In this document: in pieces, positions 51,385 to 59,557 of the stretch
Numbering within the stretch: position 1 is the first letter of the stretch
Layout of the letters: each line of letters begins with the position of its first letter
NCBI GenBank assembly: GCA_963821275.1
Contig: CAWGDF010000009.1
Span: 62,001 to 126,000 of the forward strand
Source: JACVRW01 sp963821275
GTDB lineage: Bacteria > Actinomycetota > Thermoleophilia > Solirubrobacterales > Thermoleophilaceae
DNA length: 64,000 bases
Direction: 5' to 3'
Notes under the pieces: generated by a model
The model's input: only the letters and a program-made list of their open reading frames with translations
Told to the model about the DNA's origin: nothing
The model's database searches: none
Made by a program: the position numbers and the translations under genes

Positions 51385-52995
51385 ATGAGAAGCCTGGTGC
51401 TCGCCAGCCGCAACGATCACAAGCTGCGGGAGCTCTCCGAGCTCATGGCTCCCTACGAGCTGGAGCCGCTGCCCGAGGACGTGCAGCTGCCCCCGGAGAC
51501 CGGCACGACCTTTGCCGACAATGCGCTCGTGAAGGCCCGCTCGGCTGCCGCCGCCACCGGCCGCCCCGCCATTGCCGACGACTCCGGCATCGAGGCGTCG
51601 GCCCTCGGCGGCGCGCCGGGCGTATGGTCGGCGCGCTACGCCGGCGAGGGCGCGACCGACGAGGAGAATCTGGGCAAGCTGCTTGAGGAGGTGCCCGCGG
51701 ACGGCGACCGGCGCGTGGCCTACGTGTGTGCGCTCGCCTACGTCGAGCCGGACGGGTCCCGCGAGCTGGTTCACGGTCGCTGTGAGGGAACGCTGGCCCT
51801 CGAGCCCCGCGGGGAGGGCGGATTCGGCTACGACCCCGCCTTCCTGCCGGACGACGGCCCCGACGGGCGGACGATGGCCGAGCTGAGCCCGCGGGAGAAG
51901 GACGAGATCAGCCACCGCGGTCGCGCCGCCCGCGCGCTCGTGGAGCGGCTGGTCCGGGCCGACGAAGAGAGCCGGCGGGGGCTTCGTCTGGGCGGCCGCG
52001 CGGCGCCGGCGCGGCGGGGCCTCGTGATGAACGCCCCGCGACTGCGGCGCGACCGCCTCACCGGGGCGGCTGCGGCCACCGCGAGCGCCGTGGGCCCGGC
52101 CGCCCAGACGCCTCGCAAGGAGCGGGCGGCTGCGGTCTCGATTGTCTCCAACGCCCTGCTGATCGCGCTGAAGGTGGCCGCCGGCGTGGCTACCGGCTCG
52201 ATCGCGATCATCACCGAGGCGGCGCACTCGGCCATCGACCTGGTGGCGTCGATCATCGCCTTCTTCTCGGTGCGCAAGGCCGATCAGCCCGCCGACGAGT
52301 CCCATCCCTACGGGCACCAGAAGGTGGAGAACCTCGCGGCCGCGATCGAGGGCATGCTCATCCTGGTCGGGGCGGGGATCATCATCTACGAATCCGTGCG
52401 CCGGCTGTTCGAGGGGGCCGAGGTCCACTCGCTCGGCATCGGGATCGCCGTGGTGGGCTTCTCGGCCCTGGCCAACCTCGGCGTGTCCCAGTACCTCTAC
52501 CGGCAGGCTCGGCTCACCGACTCGCCCGCGCTCGAGGGGGATGCGGCGCATCTGCGCACCGACGCGGCCACCTCCCTGGGCGTGCTGGTGGGGCTGGTGC
52601 TGGTAGAGCTCACCGGCGTCACGGACTTCGACGCGATCACCGCCCTCGTGGTGGCCGTGGCCATCGTCGTGGCGGGGCTGCGGATCATCAGCCGTTCGAG
52701 CCGGGTGCTGGTGGACGAGGCACTGCCGGCGGACGAGCTCGCTGCCGTGCGCGAGGCGATCGAGGGCCACGGCGCCTCCGAGATCGTGGGCTTCCACAAG
52801 CTGCGCGCACGCCGGGCGGGCAGCCGGCGCTACGTCGACCTGCACGTGCAGTTCCGCCAGGGAACCTCGTTGCGACGGGCGCACGAGATCTCGCACGAGC
52901 TTCAGGGCGCGATCGGCGAGCGCGTACGCGGGGCCGACGTCCTCATCCACCTGGAGCCGCAGGAGGCGGCGGATCCGCCGCTCAGAGAACGTTGA
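51385..52995 (+). CDS. rdgB: RdgB/HAM1 NTP pyrophosphatase fused to a CDF cation transporter
   Basis: 536 residues in one uninterrupted frame. Residues 1-198 are a complete XTP/dITP diphosphatase: A-S-R-N-D-H-K-L-R-E-L, F-A-D-N-A-L-V-K-A, A-D-D-S-G-I, G-F-G-Y-D-P and S-H-R-G-R-A. From about 215 a cation-diffusion-facilitator begins, with six membrane helices and both metal sites (A-H-S-A-I-D and H-L-R-T-D-A), ending in the cytoplasmic domain. An in-frame GTG/ATG at 52024-52029 could let the transporter be made separately, so this may be two genes lacking a stop rather than a true fusion. Confidence 0.86.
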   Translation: MRSLVLASRNDHKLRELSELMAPYELEPLPEDVQLPPETGTTFADNALVKARSAAAATGRPAIADDSGIEASALGGAPGVWSARYAGEGATDEENLGKLLEEVPADGDRRVAYVCALAYVEPDGSRELVHGRCEGTLALEPRGEGGFGYDPAFLPDDGPDGRTMAELSPREKDEISHRGRAARALVERLVRADEESRRGLRLGGRAAPARRGLVMNAPRLRRDRLTGAAAATASAVGPAAQTPRKERAAAVSIVSNALLIALKVAAGVATGSIAIITEAAHSAIDLVASIIAFFSVRKADQPADESHPYGHQKVENLAAAIEGMLILVGAGIIIYESVRRLFEGAEVHSLGIGIAVVGFSALANLGVSQYLYRQARLTDSPALEGDAAHLRTDAATSLGVLVGLVLVELTGVTDFDAITALVVAVAIVVAGLRIISRSSRVLVDEALPADELAAVREAIEGHGASEIVGFHKLRARRAGSRRYVDLHVQFRQGTSLRRAHEISHELQGAIGERVRGADVLIHLEPQEAADPPLRER

Positions 52996-53122
52996 CGGCG
53001 GCCGCCGCACCCACGGCGAGCAGCACGCCCGAGTACCCGATGTAGCCGTTGATGAGCAGCAGGACGGCCGCGATCAGGCAGATCGCCAGCGTCACCAGCC
53101 ACGAGATTCGGGACAGGGGCAC
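52982..53122 (-). CDS. 46-residue hydrophobic membrane peptide
   Basis: Almost the whole product is two hydrophobic helices (W-L-V-T-L-A-I-C-L-I-A-A-V-L-L-L-I and Y-S-G-V-L-L-A-V-G-A-A-A-A-V) joined by N-G-Y-I-G. Starts at GTG 53122 with CAGAAT 6 nt upstream, overlapping on the other strand the TATTCT box of the neighbouring gene. Its 3' end overlaps the CDF gene by 14 bp. Not recognised. Confidence 0.6.
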   Translation of the reverse strand: MPLSRISWLVTLAICLIAAVLLLINGYIGYSGVLLAVGAAAAVNVL

Positions 53123-53127
53123 GCCGG

Positions 53128-53134
53128 TATTCTG
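53128..53134. promoter_or_regulatory. Overlapping divergent -10 boxes (membrane peptide / hypothetical)
   Basis: TATTCTG reads TATTCT on the plus strand, 7 nt before ATG 53141, and CAGAAT on the minus strand, 6 nt before GTG 53122. The two start codons are 18 nt apart. Confidence 0.5.
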
Positions 53135-53140
53135 ACCGGG

Positions 53141-53623
53141 ATGGCAGGGACCCTGACTCCCGCGCGGACCGGGGACCGCCTCTGCGAGCTCTCCTCGGAC
53201 GCCCGCGCGGCCGTGCTGCTCGACGCGGCGGGGGCGCTCGCCGGCTCCAGCGAGGCCGAGGCGGGCCGTGCACACGCGCTGGCCGACCTGGCGCGAAAGC
53301 TGTTCGAGACCGTCGACCGGGCCACCCGGGACTGGGAGGCCGAGCCCGCCGAGCAGGTGGAGGTGCAGGTCCCCGGAGGCGCGGTGTTCGCCTCGCGCAC
53401 GCCGCGCTGGACGCTGGCAGTGGTGGCGAGGAGGGCCGCGCTGTCGTCGCTGATGCTCTACGACCTGCGGGCGGTGCTCGGCGAGCTCGAGGGCGGCCCG
53501 CCCATACGCCGGGCGACCGCCGCGGATGCCGGGGACCACGGAGAGGCCACCGAGGAGGAGGCGGCGAGCGACCTGCCCGTGCCCGAGCTCGGGCGGGACG
53601 CCGAGGACGGCGACCGGCGTTGA
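53141..53623 (+). CDS. Hypothetical protein, possibly roadblock/LC7-like
   Basis: 160 residues, soluble. The middle (V-F-A-S-R-T-P-R-W-T-L-A-V-V-A-R-R, then S-S-L-M-L-Y-D-L-R-A-V-L) resembles the strand-helix core of roadblock/LC7 proteins, which often work with small GTPases, but the match is only by eye. The C-terminus is acidic and disordered. ATG 53141 follows TATTCT by 7 nt. First gene of a run into tldD-tldE. Confidence 0.6.
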   Translation: MAGTLTPARTGDRLCELSSDARAAVLLDAAGALAGSSEAEAGRAHALADLARKLFETVDRATRDWEAEPAEQVEVQVPGGAVFASRTPRWTLAVVARRAALSSLMLYDLRAVLGELEGGPPIRRATAADAGDHGEATEEEAASDLPVPELGRDAEDGDRR

Positions 53624-53880
53624 AGGAGCGGCGCAAGGGACCGATCGGCCGGGCCGCCGACCTGGCCGAGGGAGTGGCGGCGGCCGTCCGGCGCATGCAG
53701 CGCGAGCGGGAGCCGCGTGTGCTCGTCTACGACCACAGCGGCTACGCCCGCCTCATCCAGCCGGAGGCGCGCGGGCACGAACAGATACTCGAGATCGGCG
53801 AGGACATGGTCCGGCTCGCGGCTGCCGACGGCGGCGCCCCGGCCGCCATGCGCCGGCCGGCGGAGCCCGAGGGCGAGTAG
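53620..53880 (+). CDS. Small hypothetical protein upstream of tldD
   Basis: 86 residues, charged, with no membrane segment. Starts at TTG 53620 overlapping the previous stop (TTGA) and stops 3 nt before the tldD GTG. A central V-L-V-Y-D-H-S-G-Y-A-R-L-I strand is the only distinct element. Context suggests translational coupling with its neighbours; function unknown. Confidence 0.6.
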   Translation: MKERRKGPIGRAADLAEGVAAAVRRMQREREPRVLVYDHSGYARLIQPEARGHEQILEIGEDMVRLAAADGGAPAAMRRPAEPEGE

Positions 53881-53883
53881 AGA

Positions 53884-55266
53884 GTGACCCTCGTCGAGCC
53901 CAGCCTGGCCGCGAACGTGCTCGAGCACGCGCTGCGGCGAGGCGGGGACCTGGCCGAGCTGTACGCGGAGGCGCGCGAGGGATTCTCCCTGGCGCTCGAC
54001 GACGGCCGTGTCGAGCGCCCGCACGGCGGCCGCGAGCGCGGGGCCTGCGTGCGGGTGGTGCGAGGCGAGTCCACCTACTACGGCCACGTGGACGGGCTGG
54101 CGGAAGCGGACCTGCTTCGCGTCGCGGACTCGGTGGCCCAGGCGGTGCGGAGCGAGGCACGGACGCCGGCCGGGCTGTCGGCGGTCGAGGCGGCCCGCGA
54201 GCATCCCGTGCGGGTGCGCCCCGAGGAGGTCGAGGCCGTGCGCAAGGCCGAGATGCTCCGCGCCTGCGAGGAACGGGCCCGAGGGGCCGGGACCGACGTG
54301 GCCCAGGCGCGGATCGGCTACGGCGAGTCGCGGCGGCGGGTCGAGGTCTACAACTCGACCGGGCGCGCGGCCTCCGACGACCGGACCCGCGTTCGGCTCA
54401 GCGCGCAGGTGGTGGCCCGCCGCGACGGGCGCGTGGAGACCGGAACCGACACCCGCGGCGGTCACGCCGGGTGGGAGCTGATCGAGGCCGATCCCGGCGA
54501 GGTCGCCGAGCGCGCCGCCCACCGCGCCCTCACCCTGCTCGACGCCGTGGACGCCCCCACCGGGCGCCTGCCGGTCGTCGTGGGCAACGGGTTCGGCGGC
54601 GTGCTCCTGCACGAGGCGGTGGGTCACGGCCTGGAGGCGGACGCCGTCCAGAAGCGCGCCAGCGTCTACGCCGGGAAGCTGGGAGACCAGCTGGCGCCGG
54701 CCTTCCTCACCGCGTATGACGACGGCAGCCGCGAGGGCGACTGGGGCAGCGACGGGATCGACGACGAGGGCACGCCCACCCGGCGCACCACGATCATCGA
54801 GGAGGGCCGCCTCGCCTCATACCTCTACGACCTGTTGCGCGCCGGGCGGGATGGGGTCGAGTCGACGGGCAACGGGCGCCGCGAATCGTTCCGGCACGTC
54901 CCGGTTCCGCGCATGACCAACACCTTCTTCGCCCCAGGAGCGGCCACGCCCGAGGAGCTGATCGCGGGGGTCGAGCGCGGGCTCTACGCAGTGTCGTTCG
55001 GGGGCGGGCAGGTCGAGCCGGCCACCGGCGATTTCGTGTTCGGGGTGTCCGAGGGCTACCTGATCGAGGACGGCAAGGTCACGGCGCCCGTGCGCGGGGC
55101 AACGCTCGTGGGCAACGGGCTGGAGGCGCTCGCCGCGATCGACGGCGTGGCCGCCGACCTCGAGATCGCCACCGGCTACTGCGGCAAGGCCGGCCAGTCG
55201 GTGCCGGCCGGGGTGGGGCAGCCGCATGTCCGCATCCGGGAGCTGACCGTGGGCGGCACCGGGTGA
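53884..55266 (+). CDS. tldD: TldD family metalloprotease subunit
   Basis: 460 residues. The zinc motif H-E-A-V-G-H (HExxxH) with the following G-L-E-A-D is intact, so this is the catalytic half of TldD/E. The complex degrades unfolded peptides and matures some ribosomal peptides (microcin, PQQ-like). GTG 53884 starts 3 nt after the preceding gene. The partner tldE follows with a 4-bp overlap. Confidence 0.93.
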   Translation: MTLVEPSLAANVLEHALRRGGDLAELYAEAREGFSLALDDGRVERPHGGRERGACVRVVRGESTYYGHVDGLAEADLLRVADSVAQAVRSEARTPAGLSAVEAAREHPVRVRPEEVEAVRKAEMLRACEERARGAGTDVAQARIGYGESRRRVEVYNSTGRAASDDRTRVRLSAQVVARRDGRVETGTDTRGGHAGWELIEADPGEVAERAAHRALTLLDAVDAPTGRLPVVVGNGFGGVLLHEAVGHGLEADAVQKRASVYAGKLGDQLAPAFLTAYDDGSREGDWGSDGIDDEGTPTRRTTIIEEGRLASYLYDLLRAGRDGVESTGNGRRESFRHVPVPRMTNTFFAPGAATPEELIAGVERGLYAVSFGGGQVEPATGDFVFGVSEGYLIEDGKVTAPVRGATLVGNGLEALAAIDGVAADLEIATGYCGKAGQSVPAGVGQPHVRIRELTVGGTG

Positions 55267-56609
55267 CGCTCGAGGACGTCGCGGGCCGCGCGGTCGAGGA
55301 GACGCTGGAGGCCGGGGCCAGCGACGCCGAGGCCTGGGCGGAGGAGAGCACGAGCCGCAGGGTGCGGGTGTACGAGGGCCGGGTCGAGAGCCTGAGCGAC
55401 GCCGGCGGCCGGGGGGTGGGAGTCCGCGCGTTCGTGGGCGGGCGCACCGGCTACGCCTACGGCACCGACCTGTCCGCCGCCGGCGTGGCCGAACTTGCCC
55501 GCTCGGCGCGAGACACCGCGGAGGTGGCCGACGAGGACGAATACGCGGGTTTGCCCGACGACTTCGGAGCCACCTCCGTCGACGGGCTCGCCTCCCCGCG
55601 GCTGGCGGAGTGGTCGACAGAGCAGAAGGTCGAGCTGGCGCTCGAGGTGGAGCGCGTCGCCCGGGCGGTCAGGGGCGTGACCCAGGTGGAGAACGCCGTT
55701 TACTCCGATGCGGAGGGCTCGGTGGCGCTGGCGAACTCGCGCGGCTTCGCCGCCGGCTATGCGGCCACGCAGGCCTGGGCCTACGCCTCGGCCTTCGCCG
55801 GCGAGGGCTCCGACCTGATGACCGGTCTGGGCGTGGGGCTGGGGCGCGACCCCGGGGCCCTCGACGCGCAGGCCATCGGGGGCGAGGCGGCCGAGCGCGC
55901 GCTCGCGCTGGTGGGCGCCCGCCGGCCCGCGAGCCGGCGCTGCCCGGTCCTCCTGGACGCGATCGTCGCCGCGTCGTTTGTCGGCTTCATCGGGTCGATG
56001 CTCTCCGCCGAGGCCGTCGAGCGCGGACGCTCGCTGTTCGCCGGGCGCGAGGGTGACGAGGTGGCCGACCCGGTGCTGCGGATAACCGACGATCCCACCG
56101 ATCCCGAGGGGCCGGCCAGCGCACCCTTCGACGGCGAGGGCAGCGCCAGCCGACCCACCACCCTCGTCGAGGACGGGCGCCTGCAGAGCTTCCTGTTCGA
56201 CACCCGAACGGCCCGGCGGGCGGGACGGGCGAGCACCGGCAACGCGAGGCGCGGGTCCTATCGCTCGGCGCCGTCGGTGGGGGCCAGCAACCTGATCGTC
56301 GATACGGGCTCCGACGACCTCGAGGCGCTGGCCCGCGCGGCCGGCGACGGCCTGTACGTGACCGACGTCGCCGGGCTGCACTCCGGGGTGAACCCGGTGG
56401 CCGGGACCTTCTCGGTGGGCGCGGCCGGCCGCCTGATCGAGGGAGGGCGGCTGGGAGCGCCGGTTCGGGAATTGACCATCGCCGGGGACCTGGTCTCGAT
56501 GCTGAAATCGGTGCGCGCGGTGGGCTCCGAGGCGCGCTGGGTTCCGTTCGCCGGAAGCGTCAAGGCCCCGCCCCTGCTCCTGGCCGAGATGTCGGTCTCA
56601 GGGGACTAA
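55263..56609 (+). CDS. tldE: TldE/PmbA family protein
   Basis: 448 residues, homologous to TldD but lacking HExxxH, as expected of the TldE partner. Shows V-Y-E-G-R-V-E-S-L-S-D near the N-terminus and S-T-G-N-A-R-R-G-S-Y later. Forms the outer half of the heterodimer around the peptide chamber. GTG 55263 overlaps the tldD stop (GTGA). No obvious precursor peptide gene lies adjacent; the 46- and 86-residue products upstream are the only small candidates. Confidence 0.92.
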   Translation: MTLEDVAGRAVEETLEAGASDAEAWAEESTSRRVRVYEGRVESLSDAGGRGVGVRAFVGGRTGYAYGTDLSAAGVAELARSARDTAEVADEDEYAGLPDDFGATSVDGLASPRLAEWSTEQKVELALEVERVARAVRGVTQVENAVYSDAEGSVALANSRGFAAGYAATQAWAYASAFAGEGSDLMTGLGVGLGRDPGALDAQAIGGEAAERALALVGARRPASRRCPVLLDAIVAASFVGFIGSMLSAEAVERGRSLFAGREGDEVADPVLRITDDPTDPEGPASAPFDGEGSASRPTTLVEDGRLQSFLFDTRTARRAGRASTGNARRGSYRSAPSVGASNLIVDTGSDDLEALARAAGDGLYVTDVAGLHSGVNPVAGTFSVGAAGRLIEGGRLGAPVRELTIAGDLVSMLKSVRAVGSEARWVPFAGSVKAPPLLLAEMSVSGD

Positions 56610-56712
56610 AAGCACCGGAAGGAGCGCGTTCTTTTCGCTCTGGAAGCGGGATTCCCCGCGCCGTCGTCCGAAGGCGTTGTTACGTTGCGGCCGGATATTG
56701 CCCCCGGGAAGT

Positions 56713-56726
56713 TCCTTCGGCAAGGA
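56713..56726 (+). promoter_or_regulatory. Hairpin that can mask the HU ribosome-binding site
   Basis: TCCTT (56713-56717) can pair with AAGGA (56722-56726) across a 4-nt loop, covering most of the AAGGAGG ribosome-binding site that serves GTG 56734. Confidence 0.4.
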
Positions 56727-56733
56727 GGAGATC

Positions 56734-57015
56734 GTGACCAAGCAGGAATTCGTGGAGCAGGTGGCTCAGGAATCGGGCCTCGGCAAGGGTGACGCCGAGA
56801 AGGCGGTGAACGCCGTTTTGGACACGATCGAGGAGGTCCTGTCCCGCGGTGGCGAGGTCAGCTTCACCGGCTTCGGAAAGTTCTCCGTGGCGGACCGCGG
56901 AGCGCGCCAGGGCGTCAACCCCCAGACCGGCGAGAAGATCCAGATTGCGGCCACACGGGTGCCTCGCTTCAGCGCCGGGTCCGCTTTGAAGTCGTCCGTC
57001 AAGGGCTCCTACTAG
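56734..57015 (+). CDS. hup: HU family DNA-binding protein
   Basis: 93 residues. Typical HU/IHF fold: T-K-Q-E-F-V-E-Q-V-A at the start, G-F-G-K-F-S-V and R-Q-G-V-N-P-Q-T-G-E-K-I-Q-I-A for the DNA-binding arms, and V-P-R-F-S-A-G-S-A-L. Nucleoid-associated protein. No long Lys/Ala tail, unlike mycobacterial HupB. GTG 56734 follows AAGGAGG by 5 nt; an upstream TTG would add unlikely residues. The 124-nt leader region lacks other genes. Confidence 0.94.
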   Translation: MTKQEFVEQVAQESGLGKGDAEKAVNAVLDTIEEVLSRGGEVSFTGFGKFSVADRGARQGVNPQTGEKIQIAATRVPRFSAGSALKSSVKGSY

Positions 57016-57031
57016 CCAACCGCCGCGGTCC

Positions 57032-57958
57032 TTGACCGGGGGCGCGCGGCCACATTTCGCCGACCGGCTGGCGGCGCTCGTGGAGGAGCGCCGCAGTCGT
57101 GTCGTTCTTGGACTCGATCCGGATCCCGCCGCCCTCTGGCCGGCTGCGCTCGAGCGGCTCAGGGGGGCGGGCGAGGGTTCGCACCTCGCCCGCATCCACA
57201 CCGCCGAGGCGGTGACCGAGCATTGCCGCGCCGCGATCGTGGCCGCCGGGCCCTCGGCGGTGGCGGTGAAGCTCCAGCTGGCCTGCTTCGAGCGCCTGGG
57301 CGCCGCCGGCTGGGAGGCGCTCGAGCAGGCGGTCGCGGTCGCCCGCGACCATGGGCTCCTGGTTCTGGCCGACGGCAAGCGCGGCGACGTGCCCGTGACC
57401 GCGCGGGCCTACGCGCAGGCGCTGGTGGGCCGGACGCCCGGCCCCTTCGGCGACATCGAGGGCATGGGAGTGGACGCCTTCACGGCCAACCCCCTCCTCG
57501 GCCGGGACGCGCTCGAGCCTCTCGTCGAGGCGGCCGCGGAGGCGGGTGCGGGATGCTTCGTGCTCGTTCGCACGTCCAACCCGGGGGCCGCCGAGCTGCA
57601 GGACCAGGGCGAGCCGCCGCTGCACGAGCGCCTGGCCCGCCTGGTCGACGAGCTGGGGGCGGCTCGGGTGGGGGAGAGCGGGCTGTCTGCCGTTGGCGCG
57701 GTCACGGGCGCCACCAGCCCGGAGCACCTCGGCCGCCTCCGCGAGCTGATGCCCCGAGCCGTCTTTCTCCTTCCTGGAGTGGGCGCGCAGGGCGGCAGGG
57801 CGGAGGATCTCGGCCCCGCCTTCGAGAATCATCAGGCGGGCGGGCTGGTGGCGGCATCCCGTTCGATCGTCAACGCGTACCGCGAGCGCGGCGGGGACCC
57901 GGAGGTGGCCGCAGCGGCCGCCGCAGAGGAGCTCCGGGAGGTCTCGTGGAACCTATAG
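57032..57958 (+). CDS. pyrF: Orotidine 5'-phosphate decarboxylase (type 2)
   Basis: 308 residues, the longer actinobacterial PyrF type. Catalytic D-x-K-R-x-D appears as A-D-G-K-R-G-D; V-L-G-L-D-P-D-P near residue 24 and L-P-G-V-G-A-Q-G-G near 250 are phosphate-binding parts. Last step of UMP synthesis. TTG 57032 is the only start near the family N-terminus. Lies directly after HU; no other pyr genes in the window. Confidence 0.93.
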   Translation: MTGGARPHFADRLAALVEERRSRVVLGLDPDPAALWPAALERLRGAGEGSHLARIHTAEAVTEHCRAAIVAAGPSAVAVKLQLACFERLGAAGWEALEQAVAVARDHGLLVLADGKRGDVPVTARAYAQALVGRTPGPFGDIEGMGVDAFTANPLLGRDALEPLVEAAAEAGAGCFVLVRTSNPGAAELQDQGEPPLHERLARLVDELGAARVGESGLSAVGAVTGATSPEHLGRLRELMPRAVFLLPGVGAQGGRAEDLGPAFENHQAGGLVAASRSIVNAYRERGGDPEVAAAAAAEELREVSWNL

Positions 57959-58015
57959 TGGCCGCAGGGCCTCCTGCGTCCCCCCTATCCTCCGCGGCGC
58001 GAGTCCGGAGGACCG

Positions 58016-58357
58016 ATGCCCGCGAACCCACGCCGACGACGCCTTGCCCGCCTGTTTGCACCGCTCGCCCTCCTGGTGTGCACCGGCGCGCTGGTCGGCG
58101 TGGTCTTCAGCTCCAATGTGGTGAACGGGGACGAGGGGGGCGGCGAGCGCACGAGCGGGCAGACGTCCACTGGGGCCGCTGAGAAGAAGGAGCGTCCTCG
58201 GCGACCGACCCGAGCGGTGTACAGGATCAAGGCGGGCGACACCCTCGGCGCCATTGCCGTGAAGACAGGCGTCCCCGTGGAGCGCCTCCTGGCGCTGAAC
58301 CCCGAACTCGATCCCCAGGCGCTCGTGGCCGGTCAGAGAATCAAGCTGCGCGAGTGA
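58016..58357 (+). CDS. LysM domain membrane-anchored protein
   Basis: 113 residues. A basic N-terminus and hydrophobic helix (A-P-L-A-L-L-V-C-T-G-A-L-V-G-V-V-F, about 15-31) are followed by a low-complexity linker and one LysM repeat (Y-R-I-K-A-G-D-T-L-G-A-I-A to L-V-A-G-Q-R-I-K-L). Binds peptidoglycan from the membrane. ATG 58016 has GGAGG before it; a TATCCT box lies about 30 nt upstream. The stop overlaps the carboxypeptidase start (GTGA), tying both to cell-wall work. Confidence 0.87.
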   Translation: MPANPRRRRLARLFAPLALLVCTGALVGVVFSSNVVNGDEGGGERTSGQTSTGAAEKKERPRRPTRAVYRIKAGDTLGAIAVKTGVPVERLLALNPELDPQALVAGQRIKLRE

Positions 58358-59557
58358 GACGCGGCGCCGTCTCCATCCTCGCAGCGCTCGCGCTTCTCGC
58401 GGCGACGGCGCCCGCGCAGGCAGCCACGCCGCCGCCCGACGTCGGCTCGGCCGCCGCCGCGGTGGTGATAGACGGACGCAACGGCGAGGTGATGTTCGCG
58501 AAAAGCCCGGACCGGCGGCGGGCGATTGCAAGCACGACCAAGCTCATGACCGCCCTGCTGACCTTGGAGCGCACGAGGCCGAGCCAGGTGTTCACCTCGC
58601 CGGGCTACGACCCGCTGCCGCCGGAGTCCCGGATCGACCTGCGGCGCGGGGGAGCGGATGCGCGTGGACGACCTGCTGGAGGCGCTGCTCCTGGAGAGCG
58701 CCAACGACGCGGCCGTCACCCTCGCGGAGGGGATCTCCGGCTCGCGCGAGGCGTTCGTGGCGGAGATGAACAAGCGAGCGGCGGAGCTGGGCCTGGCGGA
58801 CACGAGCTACGCGAACCCGATCGGATTGGACGATCCGGGCAACTACTCGACAGCGAACGATCTCGCCGCGCTGGCGCTGCGGCTGATGAAGAAGCCGCGC
58901 TTCCGGCGCATCGTGGACCTGCCGCTGGCCCGGCTGGAGACAGGCCTGCGGCCGCGGGTCGTTGACAACCGCAACCGCCTGGTGGGGCTCTACCCCTGGG
59001 TCACCGGAGTCAAGACCGGATACACGAGCCTGGCGGGCGACGTTCTGGTCGGCTCCGCCCGGGCCAAGGGCGGCGCCCGGGTGATCAGCGTGGTGCTGGG
59101 CGAGCCGAGCGAGGCCGCGCGCGACGCCGACACCGTTGCCCTGCTGCGCTGGGGGCTCGGCCGCTTCCACCGCGTGCGCGCTCTCGACCCCGACCGTCCC
59201 CTCGCCCGAGCCGACGTGGAGTACCGCGACGGGCACGCCCCGCTGGTCCCCGAGCGCGCGGCCACGGTGCTCGTGCGCGACGGCGAGAGGCTGCGGCGCC
59301 GGGTACGGGCACCGACAGAGGTCGAGGGGCCGCTGCCGGCCGGCAGGCGTGTGGGCTCCGTCACGGTCCTCGTGGACGGGCAGCCAGTCCGCCGAATTGC
59401 GCTGGTAACCGCACGCGATGTGCCCGGAGCGGGCACAATGAGGGTGCTCGTTTCGGCACTGGGGGTCCCCTTGACCTTGCTGGCAGCCCTCGCAATCCTG
59501 GGCGCCGCCGCGTTTGCCCTGACCCGCTACCGGGTCCGACTGCGGCTCGTCAAATGA
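58354..59557 (+). pseudogene. D-alanyl-D-alanine carboxypeptidase (DacA/PBP5 type), one frameshift
   Basis: Signal peptide at the N-terminus, S-T-T-K (SxxK) near residue 61, S-A-N and K-T-G motifs, and a C-terminal membrane helix: a complete low-molecular-weight penicillin-binding protein. The frame breaks at a run of five G (58648-58652); with one G fewer it reads L-R-R-G-E-R-M-R-V-D-D without interruption. Homopolymer miscall is the likely cause, slippage-based phase variation the alternative. Trims cross-links in peptidoglycan. The stop overlaps the PfkB gene (ATGA). Confidence 0.87.
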
